Assembly (NCBI GenBank): GCA_963082875.1
Contig: OY720102.1
Location: 1,178,001-1,242,000 of the forward strand
Origin: Corella eumyota
Taxonomy: Eukaryota; Chordata; Ascidiacea; Phlebobranchia; Corellidae
Direction of reading: 5' to 3'
Length of the DNA stretch: 64,000 bases
How positions within the stretch are numbered: the stretch's first letter is position 1; each line of letters opens with the position of its first letter. The position numbers and the translations under genes were made by a program. The notes beneath the pieces are model-generated. The model made no database searches and was not told the origin of the DNA. It saw only the letters and a program-made list of their open reading frames with translations. Below are positions 31,401-37,227 of the stretch, piece after piece.

Positions 31401-32754
31401 TTACTTAAAGGCGACATAGGAGTAAATGAAAATCAAACACTTTACATTTATGTTGCTAAAAGAAAAATGATAAAAAATTTGATTTGAAATTGTTTTCGAA
31501 AAAGTTACAGTGTCTTAAAGACTTTTTATGTGCAGAGAAAACAATAAATCATCCTTAGCAAAAATAAAAAAAGCAACAATTAAGAAATATACTTAGTTTT
31601 TTTTTCTTTTTAAAGGTTTTAATAATTAGCTTGTTAATACAATTGTGTTAATTTGTTACTTGTTAAAGTTATATTTTGAGAAATTTGTTCACCTGTATTT
31701 TCTGCTACTTTGATCAAGCTTTTTCGAAATATTTTCGTTAAACTGAATTTCATTTTGAAATCTTGGGCACCCCCAGTGACAGATATAATAAAATTTGGGA
31801 GTCGCATTCCCCATTTCTTTGTGACAGCATAAAGCTCTTCCACACTGGTTTGATGACCGAGTCTAACATACTTTAAATAAAAAAAGTAATTTAATATTAT
31901 TAGTGGACAAAATTTGTCATTTTCATAAATAATTACAAAATTGTAGAGATTAAAAAAAACTTAATTTCCAAAATATAAAATAACTTAATTCCCAAATTTT
32001 TTATTTATTTTTTCCATATATACCTTTTTTTTAAAGGCCTGGTTTAGTTTAAACAAAGGCTAAATAAGATTGCCTATGTGTCTATTTAAAGAAATTAAAA
32101 AAAAAACATTTTACTTTAGCTTGTTTTTCAGATGTTCCCACGAATTCTAATTCTCCAGAGGCATTAGTTAAATTTCCGTCACTTAACTTAATGTGTTCTG
32201 TAACTGAAACCTGAAACAAAAAGTTGTGCTTAGTTAGTTTACACTTAAAAAAAACATGATGCATTATATATATTAAAACCGACAGCGTGATGTAGTGGTC
32301 TGAACAAGCTTTACTAAATAAGGTCTTGGGTTCGATCCACACTGCTTTTATGCTGTGGCACCTTTGAGTAGGCGCTAAAAACGATACAAACAACTGCTGC
32401 GCCAATCTGCCAATACTTAGTCAAAAGTTTAAATATTGAAAAATTATAGCTTAAATATTGAGCAATTTATCAAAAAATCTTGTGCATGCAAACTGCCCTA
32501 CTTTCCAGACTATACTGTGCTGAAACGACAATTGTTACTCAACCTTCAGGCCAAAATTTAACACTTTAGTACCATGAAAATTAGAGATATATAAAAATAT
32601 TTATTTGGATTTCGAATAAAAATGTTAAAATATATTTGATATTAAATGTAATACTTACATTTTGAACTATTTCAGGTAGCTTTAACTTTGAAAATAGTGC
32701 ATGAGATCTTTTAGACTTCTTGAAATCCGGGTAAACTCTTGATCTTTTAGCCAT
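4434..32754 (-). CDS. TRPM2: TRPM2-like cation channel with C-terminal NUDT9-homology domain
   Basis: About 30 exons (high to low, approximate): 32754-32659, 32212-32113, 31872-31693, 31171-31076, 30527-30445, 30067-29908, 29588-29515, 28801-28660, 28205-28055, 27748-27602, 27160-26989, 26558-26411, 26021-25853, 25452-25282, 24863-24703, 24625-24520, 24072-23952, 23703-23589, 23375-23249, 22798-22614, 22217-22071, 21592-21427, 20922-20790, 20399-20220, 7869-7784, 7405-7191, 6880-6685, 5648-5500, 5108-4994, 4553-4434. ATG at 32754 ([11 protein letters not shown]), stop TAA at 4434-4436. The TRPM homology region is clear ([31 protein letters not shown]). S1-S6 follow, with [11 protein letters not shown] after S4, pore [12 protein letters not shown]6 ending [10 protein letters not shown], the TRP helix [10 protein letters not shown], then a coiled coil at 20220-20399. 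The last six exons are a NUDT9H domain. It is probably a Ca2+-permeable plasma-membrane channel gated by ADP-ribose. Introns are full of SINEs; the intron 7870-20219 holds a LINE and a receptor gene array. Confidence 0.93.
5700..5996 (-). repeat. tRNA-derived composite SINE (family 1)
   Basis: On the minus strand it begins with a tRNA-like head (GGTGTAGTGGTAAGAACACT as A box, GGTTTAATCCC as B box), continues through a conserved body (AAACGGTATGAACTTCTGCT; AGACTGGGTCAGAGTAAC) and ends ACATCAAGGACAAAGATATA then A-rich. It resembles the ascidian Cics-1 type. In a TRPM2-like intron. Confidence 0.88.
6370..6642 (+). repeat. tRNA-derived composite SINE (family 1)
   Basis: A full-length copy in plus orientation: CGGCAGCGTGGTGTAGTGGT at the head, GGTTCAATTCCC B box, tail CACATCAAGGATAAATATAT. 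It lies only 370 bp from the inverted copy at 5700, so the pair could form a hairpin in the pre-mRNA. Confidence 0.88.
7000..7112 (-). repeat. Dispersed repeat family 2, diverged copy
   Basis: Shares ATATTGTCGCAACTCTTAAC and CCACAAGCGGCAATTTTATT with the copies at 61395 and 63566. In a TRPM2-like intron. Confidence 0.55.
7548..7700 (-). repeat. SINE family 1, degenerate fragment
   Basis: Only the tail and part of the body are recognisable (TTTATCCTTAATGCGGGAAG; CCTGACATAGTCTTAAGTTA). Confidence 0.6.
7886..7900. repeat. Target-site duplication, left copy
   Basis: ATTTAAATGAATATG directly before the LINE poly(A/T) tract. The identical 15 bases occur at 19601-19615, on the far side of the receptor array, just after the second LINE 5' fragment. 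The match can be extended to ATGATTTAAA if a 6-bp TTTAAA duplication on the right side is allowed. Confidence 0.8.
8035..10695 (-). CDS. LINE reverse transcriptase and C-terminal domain
   Basis: An 886-codon frame lying directly after the endonuclease frame. RT palm motifs are complete: [12 protein letters not shown] (block 2), [46 protein letters not shown] (block A Asp), [16 protein letters not shown], and [10 protein letters not shown] (block C, catalytic ADD). The C-terminal third holds CSFCKAES...HIFCKC, the Cys/His cluster typical of the L1/Tx1 group. Restoring one A in the A8 run near 10749 would let the endonuclease frame continue through [15 protein letters not shown] into [20 protein letters not shown], so the proteins were once one ORF2, or are joined by frameshifting. 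No internal stop is present across 2.6 kb, which points to a young insertion. Confidence 0.88.
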   Translation of the reverse strand: MNRTKAAIVRSRAKWAEEGEKNTKYFLNLEKRHGDKKIINRLKVQNSILTDQHSILKELSIFYKNLFARKKDIYPQRTATESLISKNECHKSMKSMKTNKSPGPDGFPIEFYSKFWSELQDPLLKCYKYSQATGTLSESQCQGVVTLIAKPNKDTFFAINYRPITLLNADYKILAKLINSRIKQHIDDLVSRDQTGFIPGRYIGENLRLIFNVIDYVDNLNLPGAIIALDIYKAFDTLDWVFMKEVLIQFGFGPYVLSWLNTFYRWPKCSVINNNFLSSYFSIQRGVRQGDPLSPTLFVLCIECLATAIRINKSIQGIKINEDRLKVSLLADDTLVFLNGDSDEFDKVFETVNLFGDISGCKMNIEKCQAFYIGASRNNQDHPFASAGLQWPSENIKYLGVCIPISKYISDKQFFNLNFSETLNKIANILQIWSSRGLTLIGKTTLIKSLVIPTLIYKLSVVPVLPPKAFLAKLKRKLFVFIWGSKWERVKRETLHLHYKEGGINMIDIESYILALYTRWAAKLFDKNFKSQWKNIESASGNLQTIANVMCSKLIYNHKDITRILPLRNLRTTAQLLKIMLPPDDVAEPIFLNKTTKYRGKYLFNPNWLQRGLTDLSQLYTNNGEHIEFSDLVSKYNIGNTNDDYIFYIKLKSKLPYVDDSYFNNNTRSGLKYIDDILLFLKTYGGTVKSIYNYQLNNTKTPIKQKLKWQSTINDPSLNEHVWKSVYKLTADTSLTTRLRSFQIKLNLRAIVTNDALFAFGLKTTPVCSFCKAESETIYHIFCKCPVTNVFWEDAISWIAATLRLPLIISNSERLFGVVSHDHSHSLINLLLLCSRYIVYICKYAERAPTIRELIFFVTNLRDCDLYRYKKFKKMEKFFTKWSTLP
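10731..12908 (-). CDS. LINE ORF1-like protein continuous with endonuclease domain
   Basis: A 725-codon frame. The likely initiator is not the first ATG at 12908 but [14 protein letters not shown] about 14 codons in. Residues ~60-190 look like an RRM-type nucleic-acid-binding fold ([34 protein letters not shown]). A single CCHC knuckle follows near residue 190, then two CxxC pairs near 295-330. The endonuclease begins near residue 385 ([17 protein letters not shown]), with catalytic Glu in [20 protein letters not shown], and SDHKIV. In most L1 elements ORF1 and ORF2 are separate, whereas here the ORF1-like part reads straight into the endonuclease. The second methionine at the start of the endonuclease could serve as a separate ORF2 start. 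Confidence 0.8.
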   Translation of the reverse strand: MDASRAVVFWFTVKMVMSYAKALAKETSNGLERPNCLSFRTVKRTTREDLLNYLIESSISLENFVGISIRKGNLVDVTCKTRKLVVDLAEDLNEKCNASIYRIKLYNTDKIKVTLGWVPIPLSNEKIQEVFSERFGEVHKVYFRKDSKNLITGVRTILMNKEDLKPDTIPSYIEIEGYEMFVAYENQIFTCKNCNEKGHKFANCPKKLGEFPKLSASQSVSVLSRDSTDGNNKDKIEADKESQPNECETDINITDNEADDTFTQVTYKRRRDTISPQTGKKPKASSLSENKINVDCPGCKREAWMLESNDKFHCWNCNLNYDVVTACCADDERFLVPIKKTIIGCVRCNRTMRKLPCCRQYSREAVIVKHDCIIGLFIDFFFYISMVLTIVSYNVAGLQDKLKRKTVFNFLKHKKIHIACLQETHCTMQDQKLWQMEFGGEIEWSHGTSRSKGVAICLSRTINYKIYDVIKDTDGRFIILNIKINDERLTLASIYAPNSDEPNFFANLFSNIDKLTCYDMIIAGDFNLTLNNDLDKRGGALAHSNKQARAELISLMQIYNLNDIFRVKHPNLLNFSRIQNNPKVASRIDFFLTSSNLINKTLKANIIPSVRSDHKIVKLTLLLDPTPRGKGYWKLNISLLEDENYINLIKKEIQNYLKQNQELDTTPHIRWDALKCVLRGVSIAYSSYKSKQFIKQEIRLEAELIKLENSFLNDGTLKKTKINGA
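12920..13481 (+). pseudogene. Lectin-receptor unit A: 5'-truncated, TM and cytoplasmic tail only
   Basis: The reading frame enters directly from the LINE 5' junction with Thr-rich stalk codons and continues through the TM segment ([12 protein letters not shown] then [14 protein letters not shown]) and basic stop-transfer RKRNNQQ to a stop at 13479-13481. The ectodomain and start are missing. The tail has two VYAV[MV] motifs, but the ITIM position reads VTHAAI (Tyr replaced by His). It is about 98-99% identical to the matching end of unit D (from 18132). Its own poly(A) signal AATAAA lies at 13618-13623. Without a promoter or signal peptide it is unlikely to be expressed. Confidence 0.85.
13857..15260 (+). 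pseudogene. Lectin-receptor unit B: full domain set with one in-frame stop in the CTLD
   Basis: The frame opens at 13857 ([19 protein letters not shown]) and covers a degenerate C-type-lectin-like domain ([12 protein letters not shown] ... [18 protein letters not shown] ... [21 protein letters not shown] ... FVCYKPTS). A Thr-rich stalk (14336-14700), TM segment [20 protein letters not shown] and a cytoplasmic tail follow. One TAG at 14193-14195 stands where units C and D have TGG (Trp); the frame stays open on both sides of it. The tail is the best-equipped in the array: VTYAAIADL fits the ITIM pattern, followed by [12 protein letters not shown] and [11 protein letters not shown]. Poly(A) signal at 15398-15403. 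No convincing signal peptide precedes the CTLD; TTTACATGCAG just before AGTAAGGAT could be a splice acceptor for an unseen leader exon. Confidence 0.75.
15651..16985 (+). pseudogene. Lectin-receptor unit C: CTLD, stalk and TM, in-frame stop before the tail
   Basis: The frame 15651-16550 encodes 299 residues: CTLD ([20 protein letters not shown] ... [14 protein letters not shown] ... [16 protein letters not shown] ... FVCYKLTRS), Thr/Pro-rich stalk and TM ([20 protein letters not shown]). It stops at a TGA exactly where B and D have TGG, one residue before the basic stop-transfer FRKRNNQQ. The downstream frame stays open to 16985 and still encodes VTYAAIADL and [12 protein letters not shown]; the third tyrosine is lost (DVNAVV). 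It could be a tail-less membrane lectin, or a recently broken gene. Poly(A) signal at 17123-17128. Confidence 0.72.
17364..18692 (+). CDS. Lectin-receptor unit D: intact CTLD, mucin-like stalk, TM, Tyr-motif tail
   Basis: The only uninterrupted unit, at 442 codons. The CTLD-like domain spans roughly residues 25-155 ([51 protein letters not shown], ending LPFVCYKP), with paired cysteines and the W-DGS-W core but no clear Ca2+-binding EPN/WND set. A Thr-rich stalk (about 156-265) contains six 12-residue PTTAST-type repeats. TM at about 278-303 ([20 protein letters not shown]), then RKRNNQQ and a 135-residue acidic tail with [12 protein letters not shown] and [10 protein letters not shown]. The ITIM-like site of B and C is VMHAAI here, so one Tyr is lost. 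It is probably a type I surface receptor of innate immune or allorecognition type. The start is uncertain: [16 protein letters not shown] is a weak leader and a spliced leader exon is possible. Poly(A) signal at 18828-18833. Confidence 0.7.
   Translation: MLIFLFYIKTYIYMQSKDRLITTNMCDESCVTCVNTEYGEVIYHFHSEDKFNSNIWCRYHLSELAIIPNKDVFKTIVNNAPKNECNSGTYRIGLVSLDQGQHFKWSDGSPYSWYKDRVKSLNVNSSEQSVAIRISFKELEPYSVDKKLPFVCYKPTSSVIQSSTNVSPTTTKSTFKPTTASTTTTTTKPTTASTTTTTTKPTTASTTTTTTKPTTASTTTTTTKPTTASTTTTTTKPTTASTTTTNPITRPTTTVSTTTTKPKLNTESSVTPSSANLGLIAGIVGGSIFLLLILLFLFLWFRKRNNQQDSESNRTPVTHEQDRDFEQPLDVMHAAIADQTTSSVDNHNDQVASSSKQNVTPNDDVYAVVKKKKKKVDGVESQIHDVTSQPDNAIAADVYAVVNKAKNPEEQKFDDVTIKNSDVTSQNDDVESGDDNASGCDV
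17890..18100 (+). repeat. 36-bp coding minisatellite in the unit D stalk
   Basis: About six tandem copies of a 36-bp unit (starting AAACCAACCACTGCGTCCAC) encode [12 protein letters not shown] repeats. Copies are nearly identical, so length variation is likely. Units B and C have shorter, more diverged Thr stalks. The repeats would be heavily O-glycosylated. Confidence 0.85.
19066..19451 (+). pseudogene. Lectin-receptor unit E: 3'-truncated CTLD fragment
   Basis: Nearly identical to the start of unit B (13857 onwards), including the same TAG at the WYKNR tryptophan, and cut off at CCAGATCAGACTTT where it meets the LINE 5' fragment. With unit A it forms the terminal redundancy of the array: 12920-14245 repeats 18132-19450. 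Confidence 0.88.
19453..19593 (-). mobile_element. Second copy of the LINE 5' end (about 140 bp)
   Basis: From TTGACTGTTCTAAAGC to GCGTCCAATCGTGGTAT this repeats 12781-12915 with one visible mismatch (GCCAAGG against GCTAAGG). It ends at exactly the same terminal base as the full LINE, then runs into the TRPM2-intron target sequence. Its inner edge joins the truncated receptor unit through a T-run (CAGACTTTTTTTGACTG), where both parents have CTTT. Confidence 0.88.
19601..19615. repeat. Target-site duplication, right copy
   Basis: This copy of ATTTAAATGAATATG is the partner of 7886-7900. It sits 8 bp beyond the end of the LINE 5' fragment at 19593, so the two repeats bracket the whole 11.7-kb composite. 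Confidence 0.8.
19624..20060. repeat. 76-bp minisatellite, six copies, in the TRPM2-like intron
   Basis: Units with the core GTCTCATAGCGCCCAGTAGC followed by GGTTAGCAAAATTT recur with cores near 19643, 19721, 19797, 19872, 19948 and 20030 (spacing 75-82 bp). The last two copies are more diverged. The block starts right after the right target-site repeat. Confidence 0.9.
21093..21345 (-). repeat. tRNA-derived composite SINE (family 1)
   Basis: Body and B-box half are clear (ATCCTTGATGTGGGAAGGTC; CAGACCCAAGACCTCATGT); the head is eroded. TRPM2-like intron. Confidence 0.8.
22262..22490. repeat. SINE family 1, rearranged fragments
   Basis: A plus-oriented tRNA head (GGTTGGTGTAGTAGTTAGAG) is followed by minus-oriented body sequence (TACCCTGACCCAGTCTCAAG), so at least two fragments are joined here. 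Confidence 0.6.
24143..24420 (-). repeat. tRNA-derived composite SINE (family 1)
   Basis: A near-complete copy from TTTATTCTTGACATGGATAG to the tRNA head CAACCACTACACCACACTGC. It lies between the exons for S1 and S2 of the TRPM2-like gene. Confidence 0.85.
24905..25090 (+). repeat. Second tRNA-related SINE family, copy 1
   Basis: The head TATGGCACTGGTAAACAATC, B-box-like GGGTTTGAGCCACACC, then AATGCCACACTATTCACC and the tail AGCTCAAAACATGTCACAAC AGC. The latter part is matched in reverse at 47040-47170. Confidence 0.6.
25500..25785 (-). repeat. tRNA-derived composite SINE (family 1)
   Basis: Near-complete copy (TTATCCTTGATGTGCGAAGG ... GTCATCTTATCAGC end eroded) in a TRPM2-like intron. Confidence 0.82.
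26080..26362 (-). repeat. tRNA-derived composite SINE (family 1)
   Basis: Near-complete copy; body ACTCCAACCCAGTCTCGAGT, head AACCAGAACACCATGCTGCC. Confidence 0.85.
26690..26935 (+). repeat. SINE family 1, 5'-eroded copy
   Basis: Plus-oriented body (ACTGGAGACTGGGTCAAGGT) and part of the B-box region (GGTTTAATTTCCACTG). Confidence 0.7.
27340..27512 (+). repeat. Dispersed repeat family 2
   Basis: From ATATGTCTACAAAATAAATT through GCTGTTTGTGGTGCGCGGGT to TAGAGCTTTTGACTAGCAAT. No coding capacity; the ends read TCTACAAAATAAA and GAGCT..ACTA. Confidence 0.7.
29163..29452 (-). repeat. tRNA-derived composite SINE (family 1)
   Basis: Well-preserved copy with a poly(A) tail (T-run at 29163-29175) and intact B box (GGGATTGAATCCACGACCTT). 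Confidence 0.87.
30115..30215 (+). repeat. SINE family 1, degenerate head fragment
   Basis: GGGATTGGAGTAAAACACTT and GAGTTTGATTTCTATTG resemble the tRNA head and B box in plus orientation; the rest is lost. Confidence 0.45.
30745..31030 (-). repeat. tRNA-derived composite SINE (family 1)
   Basis: A near-complete copy (ATATATCTTTATCCTTGATT ... CAACACTGCGCTGCCAGG) just 3' of the [10 protein letters not shown] exon. Confidence 0.85.
31212..31440 (-). repeat. SINE family 1, truncated copy
   Basis: Tail and body present (TTATTCCTAATGTGCGAAGT; TAAATGTGGCAGTTTGGGAT); head missing. Confidence 0.72.
32276..32560 (+). repeat. SINE family 1, diverged copy
   Basis: Plus-oriented head ACCGACAGCGTGATGTAGTG and B box GGTTCGATCCAC are intact; the body is diverged. 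It is in the first large intron of the TRPM2-like gene. Confidence 0.78.
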
Positions 32755-33798
32755 TTTATATTTCGTATTACAATTACTTTACATTGCCTTTTTATTTAGA
32801 AAACGATATCAAAAACTCCATGCCTACCACAAAAACTTAAATATATTGTCAGTTTGTAGATAATAGTGTCTGCAGTTAGTTTTAAATACATAACAGCATC
32901 TTTTATTATCATTTAAAACATTTATTTCCTTTAAATTTTACGTTTTTACTTCTCGTGTAAAAAGACGTGAAATAATTTCACTATTATATTATGTTTATGT
33001 TTACAAATAACTGAATCGTGGCGGGTAGTAATCGCAAAAAAGCAAACACTTTAAATTTAAAAAACTTTTCACTTAAAAGAAAACACTTTTTTATGTATTT
33101 ATTCATTTCATAAAATAACTTGTGTTACCTTTGCTTAAGTCTTAGAAAACCTTTAACAGTTACGAATTTCATTTGTCCAAGTTCTCATGTAATGTAGCCT
33201 AAAATTTATAAATAACTTTAAACCAACAATTTTTAAACGATATTTTAAGTTACATAAAGTTAAAGTATCCTTGGACTTATTTACCGAAATTTTTAAATCA
33301 GTATTAATAAAATTCGTTGATGTAAATTAACGCCAAGCAAACTTAGGCATGTCTTAAAACAACTGTAATTAAAAATGAGTGTTAAGTAAAATAGCAAAAG
33401 TTATGTGTTTATTCTTCAAAAATAAAAAGTTAGATGGGCCTAGAAGACAACATGTTAGAATTTAATTTAGCGAGAACAATGGTTTACCGAAACCATTGTT
33501 TTAAAACTATTTCAGACAACTTTTCTCTAGGAAACAATCAAGTTCTCATGTTGCGACAACGAATGATTAAACATCGCAACACGTAACTTAATATTTCTGT
33601 TTTTGTTAAGATATACACATAGTCGAAAAGATTTTTTGTTATTTTAAACTTAACGCTTATTAGTCATTATTTAAACTAAGTATAGTATACAAGGTATGAA
33701 TATTTTTTGTATAGTCATTAAATAAAAATAGAAGTAAATGCATAGATATAAATTTAAAAAGTAGTATCTAAATAGGGTTAGATTAATACTTAAATATT
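32755..33798. promoter_or_regulatory. Intergenic region upstream of the TRPM2-like gene and ZU5 gene
   Basis: This is the shared upstream interval of two diverging genes. I see no exon. The end (33818-33840, CCTTTTTACACCAACAACAG) looks like a possible splice acceptor leading into the Thr-rich stalk of the ZU5 gene, so a leader or ectodomain exon may lie in this interval unrecognised. Confidence 0.3.
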
Positions 33799-35124
33799 TT
33801 GTACATCTTATATCGCCTTTTTACACCAACAACAGCTTCTATAACTACAAAAGCTATGAACTCGACAACAACAGAACTAGCAACAACAACAACAACAACA
33901 TTAACAACAACCGACGAAAATATACTTCCGTCGACACTTATAATCATACTCGGCGTGAGTACTGGATTATTTCTTTTTTGTACTTGTGCCTTGTATTGTC
34001 GTTCCCGTCAACGGGATTCATATATAATTCCACAGAGAATGAATTGTTGTTTACGTTCCAGTCGAAGGGGTTCATGTAGAATTCCACAAAGTTTAAAGTG
34101 TTGTTCACATCCCAGTCGAAGGGGTTCGTCTAGAAATTCACAGAGTTTAAACGTTGAACTAAGAGAAACAGCAGAATCTTTTGGGGTGAGCCAAATTGTA
34201 ACAACCGTTGGCGGGACATTCAGTTACAAACACTTTGTTATCACTTTTTCTCAAAATGCAATTTTAGGAGATACAACAATAAACCTTTCAACAGAAGAAA
34301 GTAAATCAATCACCTATAATGAAGATAGTCAAATTTGCATATCCCAACTATTAAAATGTAGACCTTTTGGTTTAAAATTTCATAAACTTTTCACAATAAC
34401 ACTTCAAACTAAATATCTATCAGAAGATAATCAAAACTTAGCCAATGCAACAGTGTTTATTAAACGAAAGAACAAAGCCTTGGAAGAGTTAACAAGATCC
34501 AGTATAAGCACAGAAGGAGAATTTACATTTACGGCTTTAGAGTTTGGAGATTTCGCAATTTGTCTTAAAAAGTCCGAGTTTTTAAAACTTAAAAAACAAT
34601 TTGCTACTTTTGGGACTTTAAAAAATGTGGAAAATATATTTGAGTTAACGTGGTATCTTAAATCAGAAACAAATAGTGAAGATTTGTTTGAAAACGAATC
34701 TTCTTCAATCCCTTACCAAACCACGGACGTTAACTTGGGGCGGGATATCTATCTTCATCTAAGTTATACCAAGCAAAACGATGGATTACAACATATATGC
34801 CAAAAAATAAATTCAGTTCGGTTACAGACTATGGGATTAATTGTAATACCCTGCCGCTTTTTAATTTATTGCAATCAGCAAAACAAAAAATTGCAAAATG
34901 ACTTTGACGGTGGCATTGGTGAAAGTAACATACCTAATACTCGCCAAGAAGTATCTGTAAACTGTTTAAACAAAAGTAGTACAGACATGTGTGACATAGT
35001 AAAATATTCTTTATCCTACAGTAAAACCAAAAATTTATACTCGGAATATATAATTTCGGGACAGTTTTTGTTAACGGAACATAGCATTAATAACTTTTTA
35101 TTAGACCGATTTAATTTAGGATAA
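33799..35124 (+). CDS. ZU5-UPA-like transmembrane protein, copy 1
   Basis: A frame of 441 codons. Residues ~10-45 form a Thr-rich segment, followed by a TM helix (LIIILGVSTGLFLFCTCALY). A juxtamembrane Cys/Arg region then has a ~18-residue motif repeated about 2.5 times, each ending SRRGS, with adjacent Cys pairs (NCC, KCC) that suggest palmitoylation and RRxS sites that suggest basophilic kinase targeting. From about 137 (VGGTFSYKHFVITFSQNAIL ... LLKCRPFGLKFHKLFTI) the sequence follows the ZU5 domain found in UNC5, ankyrins and PIDD. From about 270 (FATFGTLKNVENIFELTWYL) it resembles a UPA domain. No death domain is visible. The first ATG may not be the true start, since no signal peptide is present and a leader exon may be spliced in. 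The function is likely membrane-proximal signalling, by analogy only. Confidence 0.65.
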   Translation: MYILYRLFTPTTASITTKAMNSTTTELATTTTTTLTTTDENILPSTLIIILGVSTGLFLFCTCALYCRSRQRDSYIIPQRMNCCLRSSRRGSCRIPQSLKCCSHPSRRGSSRNSQSLNVELRETAESFGVSQIVTTVGGTFSYKHFVITFSQNAILGDTTINLSTEESKSITYNEDSQICISQLLKCRPFGLKFHKLFTITLQTKYLSEDNQNLANATVFIKRKNKALEELTRSSISTEGEFTFTALEFGDFAICLKKSEFLKLKKQFATFGTLKNVENIFELTWYLKSETNSEDLFENESSSIPYQTTDVNLGRDIYLHLSYTKQNDGLQHICQKINSVRLQTMGLIVIPCRFLIYCNQQNKKLQNDFDGGIGESNIPNTRQEVSVNCLNKSSTDMCDIVKYSLSYSKTKNLYSEYIISGQFLLTEHSINNFLLDRFNLG

Positions 35125-35351
35125 ATTACAGTTTTGTTTTATACCAAATCTATATGTTAAGGCCTAACTATTATTGTAAATGTAAAACTTTTTTTTATTT
35201 TTTTATCGTTTCTATAAGAACTTGATGTTTTTATTGCTATTATAGAATTATAAAAATTTTAATCAATGTTTCAATTGCATTGTTTTTAAATTTTTTTATT
35301 TAGAAAATGTGAATTACACATTAATATTTAAATTGTTAAAAAAGCTTTATA

Positions 35352-35828
35352 ATGGAAAAAAACTGTTTGTTGTTTGGGTTTTTAAAACCTTCTTCAGTCC
35401 ACAATGTACGGGTTTTAATTTGGTATTGTGTTACCGAAGATTTCGAAGACAAAGAAATTTTTAAAAAACATCAAGGGTCTGCTATACCGTATGAAAAGGT
35501 GTTTTTAGATTCCGAGAAAGATTTCTATTTTAATATTGAAGTTAAACCCACAGGAGAAAGATTAAACACAGTTACATGCGAGCCTACACACCACGTGATT
35601 CTAAAATCTTGTTTAAGTCGTAATTCATTCGTAACACCAATGCACTTTAAGTTTAAAGCAACAAGTAACGCAAACGAATCTCAGCTATTGACCCAAACAG
35701 AAATCCAGTATTCTATATCGGAATATCCAGACGAATTCACATCTGAAAATTGCAAGACATGTCAATCAACTATAATAGACTTTCAAGATCACGAAAACGA
35801 TAGATCCACAATAAGTGGCAATGGTTAA
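35352..35828 (+). CDS. Stand-alone UPA-like protein, copy 1
   Basis: A 158-codon frame 227 bp after the ZU5 gene. The sequence LFGFLKPSSVHNVRVLIWYC ... AIPYEKVFLDSEKDFYFNIE matches the UPA-like part of the neighbouring membrane protein (FGTLKNVENIFELTWYL ... SIPYQTTDVNLGRDIYLHLS). It therefore appears to be a detached paralogous module without TM or ZU5. A pyrimidine tract and AG (TTTTTTTATTTAG) lies about 40-50 bp upstream of the ATG, as in copy 2 and roughly in copy 3; it could be an SL trans-splice or cis-splice acceptor. Which other protein it binds is unknown. It may be a cytosolic partner or regulator of the ZU5 receptors. Confidence 0.6.
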   Translation: MEKNCLLFGFLKPSSVHNVRVLIWYCVTEDFEDKEIFKKHQGSAIPYEKVFLDSEKDFYFNIEVKPTGERLNTVTCEPTHHVILKSCLSRNSFVTPMHFKFKATSNANESQLLTQTEIQYSISEYPDEFTSENCKTCQSTIIDFQDHENDRSTISGNG

Positions 35829-35834
35829 CTAATT

Positions 35835-36095
35835 TTTTTTTTTTTTTTTTTGTGTATATCTTTATCCTCGATGTGGGAAAGTCGAATGCGCGACTTATAC
35901 ATAGAGTAACATAAGTTACTCCGACCCAGTCTCGAGTTGCCTGTGGCAGTTTGGGATATTATAGAGACTATAATTGCCCGGTAATTATGCTGCTGATTAA
36001 GTGCTGGCTCAGCAGGAGTTCATACCGTTTATAGCGCCTTACTCAAGGGCACTACAGCATGAGATCAGTGGGGATTGAACCCACGACCTCATATG
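35835..36095 (-). repeat. tRNA-derived composite SINE (family 1), young copy
   Basis: Well-preserved body (ACTCCGACCCAGTCTCGAGT, TAGCGCCTTACTCAAGGGCA) with an 18-T poly(A) tail, inserted right after the stop of the first UPA-like gene. The tRNA head is cut after the B box. Confidence 0.87.
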
Positions 36096-36096
36096 T

Positions 36097-37227
36097 GTAA
36101 TTTATTGAACATCGATAGAGCTAATATTAATATGTAGTTAAAATAATACGATCGGGGAATAACGGTTTACATTAATACCGTTATGTCGTTTTATATATAA
36201 ACTTATTCATCTTTTCCATAAATTTTAAATGTGATTTTTCATTCAGTTTAACAAGCATCGCTATTGTGAGTTTCTTCTTGTATTGCCTTATCGCCTAGTC
36301 ATTTAAGTTAGAAATCCAAATGATTTTTGTGTTATATATATTTCTTTATTTTTAGAGTTATAGTTTTACAGTAATGTTATATATTTTTGGATACGATTCG
36401 CCCTGTTTAAACGATTTATAAATGGTCTTTAATAATATTTGTAAAGAGTAATCTTGATTCGTAAATAAGTGTTAAGCCAGTCTTGTTTTTGTTAATTGAT
36501 TTTTTTTGTGTATCGAAATTGAATACATTGTACAGATTTTCATATGTTGTGTCAGTCGAGTTAGACACTTGCAATTATGGGCCGATTATCGACATTAGTT
36601 TTAAATTACCTGGGATTAATTTGTGATCAGGAGCTTATTTTATTCCCCGTTAAATCTTTAAGTTGGTCACATAAGGCAAGGTTATATAAACCCTACAAAT
36701 AACATTAATTTATTGATACAGAGTTTAAGTTGAAATTAGCCAAAACAGCTTGTAAAACTAGTAAAACTAGCGTTTTAAATTGGAAAAATTTAAACGTAAT
36801 AAAAGGTTGCCTTTAAAAGTTGTTTTTTATGTTCGACAAAAGTTTGTTAGTCACGAGAAATATTTATTTTATGACAAACTGATAAAAAAATTGGAATTTG
36901 TATTGGCTTGTCGTAAAACATAATAAAAATTTATGACAGTTGCGATCGTAAAAAAAGGTCCTAGCATTTTTTTGCCTATTTTCTGGAATATTAATACCTC
37001 ATAGTTACTAGAAATAATTTATTTTTTGATGGCTCTTAGATAATGGTATCTTAAGTCACTTGAACGTTAACAAAATTATTAATTATTATATGTCACATTT
37101 ATCTTAACAAAATTTGATATTTTTACAGTGTTTGTATACTGCCGCCACCCAAATCTATTTTTTATGTTTTGTTTATGTTTACAAATAACTTATTTACAAC
37201 TAAAAATAGTGTCTAAATAATAAAAGT
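36097..37227. other. Intergenic spacer between ZU5 units
   Basis: AT-rich sequence in which I see no gene. It separates the first UPA-like gene (and a SINE) from the truncated second ZU5 copy, and has no counterpart upstream of copy 1, so the duplication boundary lies at about 37249. Confidence 0.4.
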
